DNA from: Luteimonas marina
Lineage (GTDB): Bacteria > Pseudomonadota > Gammaproteobacteria > Xanthomonadales > Xanthomonadaceae
Length of the DNA: 64,000 nucleotides
Assembly: GCF_007859325.1 (NCBI RefSeq)
Contig: NZ_VOHK01000003.1
Span: 372,001-436,000, forward strand
Direction of reading: 5' to 3'
Shown here: positions 46,717-56,373 of the stretch, piece by piece
How positions within the stretch are numbered: the first letter of the stretch is position 1
Layout of the letters: every line of letters starts with the position of its first letter
Position numbers and translations under genes: made by a program
The notes under the pieces: model-generated
What the model saw: the letters and a program-made list of their open reading frames with translations, nothing else
Database searches by the model: none
What the model was told of the DNA's origin: nothing

Positions 46717-46757
46717 GGGCCGAACGCCTTCGGGGAACCCCCAAAGAGCCCGGGATT

Positions 46758-46793
46758 TGTCATTTCGAACGTAGTGGGAAATCCTGCTGTTGA
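46758..46793. repeat. Single arm of family B repeat overlapping the tpm 3' end
   Basis: A decayed half copy beginning TTGTCATTTCGAACGTAGTG. On the minus strand it encodes the last few residues (DFPLRSK) and the stop codon of the thiopurine methyltransferase. Confidence 0.7.
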
Positions 46794-47461
46794 AGCCGCT
46801 CCCGCGGCTTGCGGTCCAGCCGGTAGACGACGGTATGCAAGGCAGTCACGCCTTCGGCCTGGAACGAGGGCTCGCCGTAGAGGATGTCGCGGCGCTCCAG
46901 TCGCTCGACCAACCAGTCGCGATCGAGGCGCGCATGCACTTCCGGCTCGCCGACCGGGAACGGCGGTCCGTCCTTCTCCGCTTCGGAAAACTCCAGCGTG
47001 ACCAGCAGGCCGCGGCAGCCGGCCGGCAGGCGTCGCCAGGTGGTGGCGGCATAGGTGTCGCGCATGGCCGGCGGCAGTGCGATCAGCGCGGCGCGGTCGT
47101 AGACGCCGGCGCAGTCGGCGAGCAGCGACGCGGGAATCGCGAAGGCGTCGCCTTGGATCAGTTCCCACGGCCCGGCGACATGGTGCGTGCCGGCCGGGCT
47201 GGCGTGCGTGGATGGCGTGAGCCCGCGTTCGTCGAAGAACTGCGCGATCGCCAGCGCCGACAGCTCGATGCCGAGCACCCGATGCCCCTGTTCGGCGAGC
47301 CAGACCATGTCCAGCGACTTGCCGCACAGCGGGACGAACACGCGGCTGCCGCGGGCGAGGCGGAGGGGGTCCCAATACTGCGTCAACAGCGGCAGCGGTG
47401 TGTCGCGGTGGAAGCCGATGCGGTTGCTGTGCCAGCGGTCGTGCCAGAAATCCGGCTGCAT
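46760..47461 (-). CDS. tpm: Thiopurine S-methyltransferase
   Basis: A 233-residue SAM-dependent methylase of the TPMT family, known for methylating thiopurines and, in bacteria, selenium and tellurium oxyanions. The start is the ATG at 47461 (MQPDFWHDRWHSNRIGFH, the strongly conserved opening). Motif I is RVFVPLCGKSLDMVWLAEQGH and IELSALAIAQFF follows; CAGVYDRAALIALPPAMR is the DRAALIALP motif of the family. The last residues and stop codon come from a half copy of the family B repeat, so the normal end has probably been replaced. Confidence 0.93.
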   Translation of the reverse strand: MQPDFWHDRWHSNRIGFHRDTPLPLLTQYWDPLRLARGSRVFVPLCGKSLDMVWLAEQGHRVLGIELSALAIAQFFDERGLTPSTHASPAGTHHVAGPWELIQGDAFAIPASLLADCAGVYDRAALIALPPAMRDTYAATTWRRLPAGCRGLLVTLEFSEAEKDGPPFPVGEPEVHARLDRDWLVERLERRDILYGEPSFQAEGVTALHTVVYRLDRKPRERLQQQDFPLRSK

Positions 47462-47491
47462 GGTGGTTTCCGTCTTCTGTGAAACTTCTGC

Positions 47492-47568
47492 TGTCATCCC
47501 GAGCGCAGCGAGGGATCCTGTTCAACTGCCGATGGAAAAGAAGATCCCTCGCTTCGCTCGGGATGACA
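47492..47568. repeat. Family B paired palindromic repeat (copy 5)
   Basis: Arms GTCATCCCGAGCGCAGCGAG and CTCGCTTCGCTCGGGATGAC between parC and tpm (same strand). The right arm has one unpaired change (CTTCG for CTGCG). Confidence 0.85.
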
Positions 47569-47598
47569 TCGGAAACATCCACGCGCGAACGGTGGTCG

Positions 47599-49842
47599 TC
47601 ACTCGACGCCCAGTGCTTCCACCTTCTGCCACCCCCTCGGCAACAGCCCCCCGCGGCTCGCCCGCGCGCCCATGTACTCGCCCAGGTCCTTGAACGACAG
47701 GCTCATCGTGCGCGTGCCCGACTTCACCACCAGCGTTCCGCCCGGCGGCACCACGGCGACGGCGACCACGCGCTCGGTGCCGCGCCTGGCCTTGGGGATC
47801 TCGATGATCTTGTTGCCCTTGCCCTTGTCGAGTTCCGGCAGCTCCGAGACCGGGAACGCGAGCAGGTGACCGGCGCTGGTGACCGCGACGATCCGGTCGG
47901 CCTCGACGCTGTCCACCGCCGCCGGCTGCAGCACCTTCGCGCCTTCCGACAGCGACAGCATCGCCTTGCCGGCCTTCTGCCGTCCGGTCAGGTTCTCGAA
48001 GCGGGTCACGAATCCGTAGCCGTGCGACGAGGCCAGCACGAAGCGGTCGTCGTTGCCGCCGCTGGCCATCGCCGCGAACGAGGCGCCCGCGGCCGGCGAG
48101 AAGCGGCCGGTCAGCGGCTCGCCGTTGCCGCGCGCCGACGGCAGCGCGTGCGCCAGCGTCGAATAGCTGCGCCCGGCCGAATCGAGGAAGGCCACCTGCT
48201 GCGTGCTGCGGCCCCGGACCGCCGCCAGCAGGCCGTCGCCGTCGCGGTACGACAGCGCGGCCGCGTCGACGTCGTGGCCCTTGGCCGCACGCACCCAGCC
48301 TTTCTCGCTCAGCACCACGGTCACCGGTTCGCTGGGCACCAGTTCGGTCTCGTCCAGCGCCTGCGCCGCGTCGCGCGCGACCAGCGGCGAGCGGCGCGCA
48401 TCGCCGTATTTCCTGGCGTCGGCCAGCAGTTCGTCCCGGATCAGCTTCTTCAGCCTGGCCTTGCTGCCCAGCGTGGCGATGAGGCGGTCGCGCTCGCCGT
48501 CGAGTTCGTCCTGCTCGCCGCGGATCTTCATTTCCTCCAGGCGTGCGAGCTGCTTGAGCTTGGTTTCGAGGATGTAGTCGGCCTGGTCCTCCGACAGTCC
48601 GAAGCGCGCGATCAGCGCCGTCTTCGGTTCGTCCTCGGTGCGGATGATGCGGATCACCTCGTCGAGGTTGAGGAAGGCGACCAGCAGGCCTTCGAGCAGG
48701 TGCAGGCGGCGCTCGACCTTGTCCAGCCGGTGCTGCAGCCGGCGCGTCACCGTTTCGCCGCGGAACACCAGCCATTCGGCGAGGATCGCCTTGAGGTTCT
48801 TCACCTGCGGGCGGCCGTCGAGGCCGATGACGTTGAGGTTGACGCGGTAGCTCTTCTCCAGGTCCGTGGTGGCGAAGAGGTGGCCCATCAGCTGTTCGGC
48901 GTCGACCCGGTTCGAGCGCGGGATCAGGGCGATGCGCACCGGGTTGGCGTGGTCGGACTCGTCGCGGATGTCCTCCAGCCACGGCAGCTTCTTCGCGCGC
49001 ATCTGGGTGGCGATCTGCTCGATCACCTTCGACGGCGAGACCTGGTGGGGCAGGGCGGTGACGATGATGTTCTGGCCTTCCCTGGCGAACGTGGCGCGGG
49101 CGCGCACGCTGCCGTTGCCGGTCTGGTAGATCGCGCGCAGGTCGGCGGCCGGGGTGATGATCTCGGCGCTGGTCGGGTAGTCCGGGCCGCGCACGTGTTC
49201 GCACAGGTCGGCGACGCTGGCGTCGAGGTCGTCGAGCAGGCGCACGCAGGCGCTGACGATCTCGCCCAGGTTGTGCGGCGGCACGTCGGTGGCCATGCCG
49301 ACCGCGATGCCGGTGGTGCCGTTGAGCAACAGGTGCGGCAGGCGCGCCGGCAGCCAGCTCGGTTCCTCCAGGGTGCCGTCGAAGTTCGGCGTCCAGTCGA
49401 CCGTGCCATGGCCGAGTTCGCCCAGCAGCACGTCCGCGATCGGGGTGAGCTTGGACTCGGTGTAGCGCATCGCCGCGAACGACTTGGGGTCGTCGGTCGA
49501 GCCGAAGTTGCCTTGGCCGTCGATCAGCGGATAGCGGTACGAGAACGGCTGCGCCATCAGCACCATCGCCTCGTAGCAGGCGCTGTCGCCGTGCGGGTGG
49601 AACTTGCCGATCACGTCGCCGACGGTGCGCGCGGACTTCTTCGGCTTCGCCGCCGCGCCCAGGCCGAGCTCGCTCATGGCGTAGATGATGCGGCGCTGCA
49701 CCGGCTTGAGGCCGTCGCCGAGGAAGGGCAGGGCGCGGTCGAGGACCACGTACATCGAGTAGTCGAGGTAGGCGCGCTCGGCGTATTCGCGCAGCGGGAT
49801 CTGCTCGAAGCCGTGGAAGACGGGACGGACGGACTCGGTCAT
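47599..49842 (-). CDS. parC: DNA topoisomerase IV subunit A
   Basis: The breakage-reunion subunit that, with ParE, unlinks daughter chromosomes. The 747-residue product opens [20 protein letters not shown]; the catalytic Tyr is Y127 in FAAMRYTES. The quinolone region reads [15 protein letters not shown], with wild-type Ser87 and Glu91 at the E. coli S80 and E84 positions. The C-terminal beta-pinwheel domain (about residues 490-747) is complete. parE is not in the window. It lies 82 bp downstream of the FG-GAP gene on the same strand. Confidence 0.97.
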   Translation of the reverse strand: MTESVRPVFHGFEQIPLREYAERAYLDYSMYVVLDRALPFLGDGLKPVQRRIIYAMSELGLGAAAKPKKSARTVGDVIGKFHPHGDSACYEAMVLMAQPFSYRYPLIDGQGNFGSTDDPKSFAAMRYTESKLTPIADVLLGELGHGTVDWTPNFDGTLEEPSWLPARLPHLLLNGTTGIAVGMATDVPPHNLGEIVSACVRLLDDLDASVADLCEHVRGPDYPTSAEIITPAADLRAIYQTGNGSVRARATFAREGQNIIVTALPHQVSPSKVIEQIATQMRAKKLPWLEDIRDESDHANPVRIALIPRSNRVDAEQLMGHLFATTDLEKSYRVNLNVIGLDGRPQVKNLKAILAEWLVFRGETVTRRLQHRLDKVERRLHLLEGLLVAFLNLDEVIRIIRTEDEPKTALIARFGLSEDQADYILETKLKQLARLEEMKIRGEQDELDGERDRLIATLGSKARLKKLIRDELLADARKYGDARRSPLVARDAAQALDETELVPSEPVTVVLSEKGWVRAAKGHDVDAAALSYRDGDGLLAAVRGRSTQQVAFLDSAGRSYSTLAHALPSARGNGEPLTGRFSPAAGASFAAMASGGNDDRFVLASSHGYGFVTRFENLTGRQKAGKAMLSLSEGAKVLQPAAVDSVEADRIVAVTSAGHLLAFPVSELPELDKGKGNKIIEIPKARRGTERVVAVAVVPPGGTLVVKSGTRTMSLSFKDLGEYMGARASRGGLLPRGWQKVEALGVE

Positions 49843-49924
49843 CGGTGGCGGGGAAAGACGGTGAAAACGGAGGAGAATTCTATCCTCCCCGGCCGGAACG
49901 AGCCCCGTGGTCGGGCCGGGCTGC

Positions 49925-52060
49925 TCAGCGCGCAAGCATCCAGTTCAGATTGGTCACCGTGGTCAGCTCATAGCGCGAGTTGGGCTGACCTGCGCGCCAG
50001 ACCACGTTGCGGCCGCTGCGGCCGTGGCGCCAGAGCAGGTCAGCTCTGCCATCGTGGTCGTAGTCGGCGATGCCCGCGATCTTCCAGCCCAGGTCGGCGA
50101 CGCCCGTGATGTCCCGGCTGACGTTCAAGTTGGCGGAAGGCCATATCGAAGCGCGGCCGGTCAACGCATGCCGCCAGACGATGTCCGAGCGTCCATCGCG
50201 ATCGACGTCGCCGATGCCGGCCACCTGCCAACCGGCGTGCGGCGCATGGGCGACCGCAAGGCGGGTGCCTGCCTCGCCCCCGCTCCAGATGGTGTTCGCG
50301 CCACTGAAGCGATGCCGCCAGAGGATATCGGCGCGACCGTCGCCGTTGAAGTCGCCGATCCCCGCCACCAGCCAGTCGCGGTCGGGAACGGTTGCCAGCA
50401 CGCGGGAGTTCCGATAGGACCCTGCTCCCCAGATGGCGTTCGCTCCGTTCACCGAATGGCGCCACAGCACGTCGTCCTTGCGGTCGCTGTCGAAATCCCC
50501 GATGCCGACGACCTCCCAGCGGGTATCGGTCACCGCAGTGAGCGATACCGATTGCCGGTAGTCGCCGCCCGGCCAGATGGCGTTGGCTCCGGTGGCGACG
50601 TGCCTCCAGAACAGGTCCGTACGTCCGTCGCCATCGAAATCCCCGCGGCCGACGAGCCTCCAGCGGCGATCCGTCACCCGGGTGACGGCGATCTGGGTGG
50701 CGATGCTACCGCCTTTCCAGATGGCACTGGCGCCGGTGGACGCGTCGTGCCAGAGGATATCGGTACGACCGTCGCCATCGAAGTCGGAGGCGACATCATT
50801 TGCCGGCGCCCAAGGCTCGAGGCAGCCTTGGCCCCTCAGGAGGAGGAGCCCGTTGTTGTAGTCGGCCACCGCTGCATCGCTGCAGCCATCTCCATCGATA
50901 TCGCCTCCATCGAGGCCATGGTGTTGGTATGTCGTGGCGTAGGGCAGGGGCGTGCCGCGCTCCGCCTCCAGCCCTTCGCGGATCTGGAGGTAGTAGCCGA
51001 GGGCCTCCCAGCCGCCATGGGCCACGAGCAGGTCCTGGTAACCGTTGTTGTCGAGATCCACCGCCGTCGCGGCGACGGCCATGTCGTAGGTCCACATGGT
51101 TTGGGGGGTCGACAGCCTTCCATCCTGGCCTTGATGGAAAATCCAGAGCGCCGAGCGCGGCTGATTGCTCGCGACCGTCGTCAGGACGTCGAGGCGGCCG
51201 TCGCGATTGATGTCCACAAGCGTCAATGTCCGGAATCCGCGCGAGTCGCCGGTTGCGTAGGATTCGTAGTCGTAGTGGACAGCGGCTGCGAAGCCGCCGT
51301 CGCCCCTGCCCGGGAAGATCACGATGCCCAGTTGGTCGGCAACGACGATATCCGCGTGGCCGTCGCCGGTGACGTCGCCTATCCTGGCCCCTCCGGGGCG
51401 ACCGCCCGACCGGATCGCGAGTTCGGTGCTCCGCGAAAACGTTCCGTCGCCGTTGCCGAACAGGACGACCAGCCGGCCATCGGCCTGCCTGACGACGTCC
51501 GGCCTGCCGTCCCGGTCGAGGTCACCGGCCACCAGGGAGACGATTGTGCCCGGCATCTCGACCAGTCGCGTGGCCATTCCCGCTCCGCGCCGAGGCAGCA
51601 GGATGGTGAAGCCCTGGTCATGGCCGATGACGATGTCGGCGATTCCATCGTTGTCGAGGTCCGCGATCTGCAACTCGGTGCCGTATCCTTCGGTGGTCCC
51701 CAGGTAGTCATGGCTGGCAGGGGCGGCCAGGCCGCCGCTTGGCGTCTGCGCATAGACCAGGGCCTGGCTGCCTTCGATCGAACCGAACCAGTCCCGGACC
51801 ACAAGCACCACGTCCTTGCGACCGTCGCCAGTCACATCGGCAATGGCGACAGTGTCGGCCGTGGCCGGGAGGTTTTCATCGTGCAAGGCCACCGGCTGGA
51901 AGCGGAAGTCGGACCCTGCTGCGGTCCCGGAGATGGTCACCACGCATCCCGCGAGCAGGAACCCCGCAAACCGGCGGATCCGTGCCGCCGGCCGCACGGG
52001 CTGCGAAGGGAGTACGCACCGCCGCCGTTCTGCAATCCGTTCCGTCACATCCCGTTCCAT
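49925..52060 (-). CDS. Secreted FG-GAP/VCBS repeat protein
   Basis: A 711-residue exported protein. The signal peptide lies near residues 27-47 ([19 protein letters not shown]). The rest is an integrin-like beta-propeller array: at least 13 calcium-type DxDxDGxxD loops, such as [18 protein letters not shown] and DFNGDGRAD. The last six units are regular, about 47 residues each, with ILWRH, TGANAIW and a terminal GIG step. No enzyme domain is seen, so binding or surface display is the only inference. The ATG at 52060 has GGGAG six bases upstream, which decides it against earlier in-frame ATGs. It is divergent from cho. Confidence 0.85.
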   Translation of the reverse strand: MERDVTERIAERRRCVLPSQPVRPAARIRRFAGFLLAGCVVTISGTAAGSDFRFQPVALHDENLPATADTVAIADVTGDGRKDVVLVVRDWFGSIEGSQALVYAQTPSGGLAAPASHDYLGTTEGYGTELQIADLDNDGIADIVIGHDQGFTILLPRRGAGMATRLVEMPGTIVSLVAGDLDRDGRPDVVRQADGRLVVLFGNGDGTFSRSTELAIRSGGRPGGARIGDVTGDGHADIVVADQLGIVIFPGRGDGGFAAAVHYDYESYATGDSRGFRTLTLVDINRDGRLDVLTTVASNQPRSALWIFHQGQDGRLSTPQTMWTYDMAVAATAVDLDNNGYQDLLVAHGGWEALGYYLQIREGLEAERGTPLPYATTYQHHGLDGGDIDGDGCSDAAVADYNNGLLLLRGQGCLEPWAPANDVASDFDGDGRTDILWHDASTGASAIWKGGSIATQIAVTRVTDRRWRLVGRGDFDGDGRTDLFWRHVATGANAIWPGGDYRQSVSLTAVTDTRWEVVGIGDFDSDRKDDVLWRHSVNGANAIWGAGSYRNSRVLATVPDRDWLVAGIGDFNGDGRADILWRHRFSGANTIWSGGEAGTRLAVAHAPHAGWQVAGIGDVDRDGRSDIVWRHALTGRASIWPSANLNVSRDITGVADLGWKIAGIADYDHDGRADLLWRHGRSGRNVVWRAGQPNSRYELTTVTNLNWMLAR

Positions 52061-52196
52061 CACATCTCCCGCTCCTGATGCCAGTGCCATTCCGGTGCGT
52101 GGACTGCCAGGCCGTCGGCGTGGCGGCGCCGGCAATCTCAACTGGCTGGACGACGCTGGTGTTGGATCGTATCTCATCGCCGAGGATTGTTTCCGC

Positions 52197-53048
52197 ATGT
52201 ACGTACCGTTGCCCGCGCGTCGCACCGAGGCCGCGCACTACGCCTATCCCGAGCACCTGCGGCCGTGGATCGTGCCGTTGCCGCGCGCGCCGGGCGTCTA
52301 CGTGTTCCACGGCGAGGATGAGCGGGTGCCGCTGTACATCGGCAAGAGCGTGAACATCCGCCAGCGCGTGCTCGACCACATGCGCACGCCGGAGGAGGCG
52401 CGCCTGCTGCGGGCGGCGTGGCGGATCGAGTTCACCCGCACCGCCGGTGACCTCGGCGCGCAGCTGCTGGAGGCGCAGCAGATCAAGCTGCGCCAGCCGC
52501 TGCACAACAAGCGGTTGCGGCGCCGGCGCCAGCTGTGTTCGATCCGCCTGCTACGCGGACGGCCGGAGGTGGTGTATTCGCACGAGACGCCGTTCGCCTC
52601 GACGCTGCGCCTTTACGGGCTGTTCTCCAGCCGCACCGCCGCGTTGCAGGCGCTGCGCGTGATCGCCGACGACAACCGGCTGTGCTACGGGCTGCTCGGG
52701 ATCGAGCGGCCGGTGGCCGGACGCGCCTGCTTCCGCGCGAGCATCGACCGTTGCGCGGGCGCCTGCTGCGGGCGCGAGTCGCCGGCCGGGCACGAGGCGC
52801 GGCTGGACGCGGCGCTGGAGGCGCTGCGGGTGGCGACCTGGCCCTATGCCGGGGCGGTGGGGATCGTCGAGGACGGGCCGGACCTGAGCCAGATCCACGT
52901 GGTCCGCGACTGGCACTACCTCGGCAGCGCCCCGACCCGCGCTCGCGCGCGCCGGCTGGACCGGGTGGTGGAGGGCTTCGACAACGACGGCTACCGGATC
53001 CTGGCCGAGCCGCTGCTGTCGGGACGATGCCGGGTCGTGCTGCTTTGA
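52197..53048 (+). CDS. cho: Excinuclease Cho (UvrC-like GIY-YIG nuclease)
   Basis: Makes the 3' incision in nucleotide excision repair at bulky lesions that UvrC handles poorly. The 283-residue protein matches the N-terminal half of UvrC: the GIY-YIG motif in GVYVFHGEDERVPLYIGKS, the following Arg in VNIRQRVLDHM, the catalytic Glu in LLEAQQIKLRQPLHNK, and the Cys-rich CAGACCGRES region. It lacks the RNase H-like and HhH domains of UvrC, as expected for Cho. The ATG at 52197 starts the conserved part; the longer open frame overlaps the divergent FG-GAP gene. Confidence 0.9.
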   Translation: MYVPLPARRTEAAHYAYPEHLRPWIVPLPRAPGVYVFHGEDERVPLYIGKSVNIRQRVLDHMRTPEEARLLRAAWRIEFTRTAGDLGAQLLEAQQIKLRQPLHNKRLRRRRQLCSIRLLRGRPEVVYSHETPFASTLRLYGLFSSRTAALQALRVIADDNRLCYGLLGIERPVAGRACFRASIDRCAGACCGRESPAGHEARLDAALEALRVATWPYAGAVGIVEDGPDLSQIHVVRDWHYLGSAPTRARARRLDRVVEGFDNDGYRILAEPLLSGRCRVVLL

Positions 53049-53110
53049 AGTCGTTGCGCCGGCCGGGGCGGGGCGCGGCAAGCCGGCATGCATCCCTGGG
53101 CGAAGACCGG

Positions 53111-53192
53111 TTTTTCGCAGGAGCGGCTTCAGCTGCGCCCCGGCGCTCGATGGAGCGAAAAACAGTCGCGCCCGGAGGCGCTCCTGCCGCGA
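53111..53192. repeat. Family D inverted repeat after cho
   Basis: TTTTTCGC pairs with GCGAAAAA, and GCAGGAGCG with CGCTCCTGC in an overlapping pattern. The GCAGGAGCGGCTTCAG core is like a repeat found widely in xanthomonads and pseudomonads. Confidence 0.65.
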
Positions 53193-53229
53193 CGAGGGGG
53201 CGGTGCAGGGCCCGGAATCGATAAGGAAT

Positions 53230-53243
53230 TGTTAACGCTAACT
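53230..53243 (+). promoter_or_regulatory. Distal xyl-box operator
   Basis: TGTTAACGCTAACT, a near-palindrome around a central CG typical of LacI-family sites, matching the Xanthomonas xyl-box TGGTAGCGCTAACA at 11 of 14 positions. Confidence 0.75.
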
Positions 53244-53393
53244 CGCGGTTGCCTCGCTCCCGCGGAGCATTCCGCACTGCAGCAAGGCTTTTTTTTGCCA
53301 GCTGTGTAGAGTCTGACCCTCGCCACCACGCCGGATCGGGCGCGTCGGGGTTCGCCCGGTCCATCGGACTTGCGAGATCGGCGGCCGATTTTG

Positions 53394-53407
53394 TGGTAGC
53401 GCTAACT
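53394..53407 (+). promoter_or_regulatory. Proximal xyl-box operator of xylB
   Basis: TGGTAGCGCTAACT differs from the Xanthomonas xyl-box only at the last base. It lies 17 bp before the xylB start codon, so a bound repressor would block initiation or the first steps of transcription. Confidence 0.85.
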
Positions 53408-53424
53408 TTTTTGGGGAATGATGG

Positions 53425-54915
53425 ATGGGCCTGTTCGTTGGACTGGATGTCGGCACCCAGAGCGTCAAGCTGGTGGCCTACGATCCCGACTCTCGCCAGA
53501 TCGTGGCCTCGGCCGGGCAGCCGCTCGACCTCGCCGCGGGCGACGACGGCAGTCGCGAGCAGAGCGCGGACTGGTGGGTCGACGCGGTGCGCGCCTGCTT
53601 CGGCAGGATCGATCCCGCGCTGCGCGCGCGGGTGGTCGCGATCGGCGTGTCGGGCCAGCAGCACGGCTTCGTGCCGCTCGACCGCAGCGGCAGCGTGCTG
53701 GCGCCGGCCAAGCTGTGGTGCGACACCAGCACCAGCGCCGAGTGCGACGAGATCATGGCCGCCGCCGGCGGCGCGCGGCGCTGCATCGAGCTGGCCGGCA
53801 ATCCGATCCTGGCCGGCTACACCGCCTCCAAGCTGCCCTGGACCCGCAAGCACCGCTCGCAGGCCTACGCCAAGCTCGCGACCATCGCGCTGCCGCACGA
53901 CTACATCAACTACTGGCTGACCGGCGAGCTTTGGATGGAGCACGGCGACGCCTCCGGCACCGGCTGGCTCGACGTGCGCACGCGCGCCTGGTCGCCGGCG
54001 ATGCTGGCCGCGACCGATCCCGACCGCGACCTCGGCGCCTGCCTGCCGCCGCTGGTCGACGCCGCCACGCTGGTGAAGATCAAGCCGGCGCTCGCCGACG
54101 AACTCGGCCTGCCGCATGCGGTGCAGGTGTCGGCCGGCGGCGGCGACAACATGATGGCCGCGATCGGCACCGGCAACGTCGTCCCGGGCGTGCTGAGCAT
54201 GAGCCTGGGTACCTCCGGCACGCTGTTCACCTACGCCGACCATCCGGTGGTCGACGACGACGGGCGCTGGGCCGCGTTCTGCGATTCGACCGGCGGCTGG
54301 CTGCCGCTGATCTGCACCATGAACTGCACCGTCGCCACCGAGGCGGTGGGCAAGCTGTGCGGCTTCTCGACGAAGGAGGGCGACGCCCTGCTGGCCGGCA
54401 CCCGGCCCGGCGCCGACGGCCTGCTGATGCTGCCCTTCCTCAACGGCGAGCGCACGCCCGACCTGCCCAACGGCCGTGGCAACCTGTTCGGCATGACCGC
54501 GAGCAACCTCACGCCTGCCAACCTCTACCGCGCGGCGATGGAGGGCGCGCTGTACAGCCTGAAGAACGGCTACGACGCGCTGGTCGATGCTGGCCTGCGC
54601 TTCGAGGCCATCCGCCTGACCGGCGGCGGCAGCCAGAGCCTGGTGTGGCGGCAGATGGCCGCCGACATGTTCGGCCTGCCGGTCGACGTGCCCGAGCAGG
54701 CCGAAGGCGCCGCGTTCGGCGCCGCGCTGCAGGCGCTGTGGGCGGTGCAGCGCAGTGGCGGCGATGCCGACCTGAGCGCGCTCGCCGCGGCGCACGTGCG
54801 CCTGGACCCGCGCCTGGCCACGCATCCGCACGCCGAAGCCACCGCGGCGTACGCCCCGGTCTACCAGCGTTTCCTGTCCCACCTCGACGCGATCCGGCCG
54901 CTCTACGCGGGTTGA
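53425..54915 (+). CDS. xylB: Xylulokinase
   Basis: Phosphorylates D-xylulose to xylulose 5-phosphate for the pentose phosphate pathway. The 496-residue FGGY-family kinase has the phosphate loop GLDVGTQSVKLV, catalytic Asp in the LPHDYINYWLTG region and the second glycine loop LTGGGSQSLVWRQMAAD. VSGQQHGFVPLD is the xylulose-binding stretch typical of xylulokinases. GGGG lies eight bases before the ATG, which fixes this start. A xyl-box lies just upstream. It is followed after 39 bp by xylA. Confidence 0.95.
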   Translation: MGLFVGLDVGTQSVKLVAYDPDSRQIVASAGQPLDLAAGDDGSREQSADWWVDAVRACFGRIDPALRARVVAIGVSGQQHGFVPLDRSGSVLAPAKLWCDTSTSAECDEIMAAAGGARRCIELAGNPILAGYTASKLPWTRKHRSQAYAKLATIALPHDYINYWLTGELWMEHGDASGTGWLDVRTRAWSPAMLAATDPDRDLGACLPPLVDAATLVKIKPALADELGLPHAVQVSAGGGDNMMAAIGTGNVVPGVLSMSLGTSGTLFTYADHPVVDDDGRWAAFCDSTGGWLPLICTMNCTVATEAVGKLCGFSTKEGDALLAGTRPGADGLLMLPFLNGERTPDLPNGRGNLFGMTASNLTPANLYRAAMEGALYSLKNGYDALVDAGLRFEAIRLTGGGSQSLVWRQMAADMFGLPVDVPEQAEGAAFGAALQALWAVQRSGGDADLSALAAAHVRLDPRLATHPHAEATAAYAPVYQRFLSHLDAIRPLYAG

Positions 54916-54954
54916 CCGCTCGTTCCCCACCTACGACCTCACGGAAGCACAGCA

Positions 54955-56286
54955 ATGAGCAAGGCATTCATCGGCGCGAAGGAATACTTCCCCGGCATCG
55001 GCACCATCCCCTTCGAGGGCCCGGGTTCGGACAACCCGCTGGCGTTCAAGGTCTACGACGCGGAGAAGAAGATCGGCGGCAAGACCATGCGCGAGCACCT
55101 GCGCTTCGCGGTTTGCTACTGGCATACCTTCTGCAACGCCGGCGCCGATCCGTTCGGCCCGGGCACGCGCCGGTTCCCGTGGGAGGCCGGTGACGCACTG
55201 GCGACCGCCGAGGCCAAGGTTGACGCCGCGTTCGAATTCTTCACCAAGCTAGGCGTGCCGTACTGGTGCTTCCACGACGTCGACCTGGCGCCCGACGCCG
55301 ACGACATCGGCACCTACGAGAAGAACCTCAAGCGCCTGGTGGCGCTGGCGAAGGAGCGGCAGCAGGCCACCGGCGTCAAGCTGCTGTGGGGCACGGCGAA
55401 CCTGTTCTCGCACCCGCGCTACATGAACGGCGCTTCGACCAACCCGGATTTTCAAGTGGTGGCGCGCGCCGCGGTGCAGGTGAAGAACGCGCTCGACGCC
55501 ACCGTCGAACTGGGCGGCGAGCACTACGTGTTCTGGGGCGGCCGCGAAGGCTATGCCAGCCTGCACAACACCGACATGAAGCGCGAGCTGGCGCATTTCG
55601 CCCGCTTCCTGACCGCCGCCCGCGACTACGGCCGCAGCATCGGCTTCGAGGGTTCGTTCTTCATCGAACCCAAGCCGATGGAGCCGATGAAGCACCAGTA
55701 CGACTTCGACAGCGCCACCGTCGCCGGCTTCCTCAAGGAGCACGGGCTGGAGAAGGACTTCAAGCTCAACATCGAGGCCAACCACGCCACGCTGTCGGGC
55801 CACACCTTCGAGCACGACCTGCAGGTGGCCTCCGACCACGGCCTGCTCGGCAGCATCGACGCCAACCGCGGCAACGCGCAGAACGGCTGGGACACCGACC
55901 AGTTCCCGACCGACCTCTACGACACCGTCGGCGCGATGCTGGTGGTGCTGCGCCAGGGCGGCCTGGTCGGCGGCCTGAACTTCGACGCCAAGCCGCGCCG
56001 CGAGTCCACCGACATGGAGGACCTGTTCATCGCCCACGTCGGCGGCATGGACGCGTTCGCGCGCGGTCTGGAAGTGGCGCATGGCCTGCTCAACGATTCG
56101 CCGTGGGAGCAGTGGCGCAAGCAGCGCTACGCCAGCTTCGACGGCGGCGACGGCAAGGCGTTCGAGGACGGCAAGCTGGGGCTGGCCGATCTCGCATCGC
56201 TGGCCGCCAAGGGCGGCGAGCCGCAGCAGACCAGTGGCAAGCAGGAGCGCTACGAGAACCTGCTCAACCAGTACCTGCTGCGCTGA
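54955..56286 (+). CDS. xylA: Xylose isomerase
   Basis: Converts D-xylose to D-xylulose. The 443-residue length and FVCYWHTFC-type opening ([20 protein letters not shown]) place it in the longer class II xylose isomerases. The catalytic His and Asp are in [10 protein letters not shown]; metal ligands follow in [27 protein letters not shown] and [19 protein letters not shown]. An ACGGAAG ribosome site precedes the ATG. It is downstream of and co-transcribed with xylB. The opposite-strand regulator gene ends 87 bp away. Confidence 0.96.
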   Translation: MSKAFIGAKEYFPGIGTIPFEGPGSDNPLAFKVYDAEKKIGGKTMREHLRFAVCYWHTFCNAGADPFGPGTRRFPWEAGDALATAEAKVDAAFEFFTKLGVPYWCFHDVDLAPDADDIGTYEKNLKRLVALAKERQQATGVKLLWGTANLFSHPRYMNGASTNPDFQVVARAAVQVKNALDATVELGGEHYVFWGGREGYASLHNTDMKRELAHFARFLTAARDYGRSIGFEGSFFIEPKPMEPMKHQYDFDSATVAGFLKEHGLEKDFKLNIEANHATLSGHTFEHDLQVASDHGLLGSIDANRGNAQNGWDTDQFPTDLYDTVGAMLVVLRQGGLVGGLNFDAKPRRESTDMEDLFIAHVGGMDAFARGLEVAHGLLNDSPWEQWRKQRYASFDGGDGKAFEDGKLGLADLASLAAKGGEPQQTSGKQERYENLLNQYLLR

Positions 56287-56373
56287 GTGGCGTTGCGCGC
56301 GCCGGTCGCCATGGGAACGATGCCGTCCCTCCGCGCCGACCGGCCGCGTGATCGCCGCGGGTGGCCGGCGCGG

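Larger units (their letters stand above)
53049..53424 (+). other. 376-bp regulatory gap between cho and xylB
   Basis: No gene is seen. The first part holds a family D inverted repeat (53111-53192). The second holds two LacI-family operators (xyl-boxes) separated by about 150 bp and a tract of eight T at 53289-53296. No convincing sigma-70 promoter could be picked out. Confidence 0.75.
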
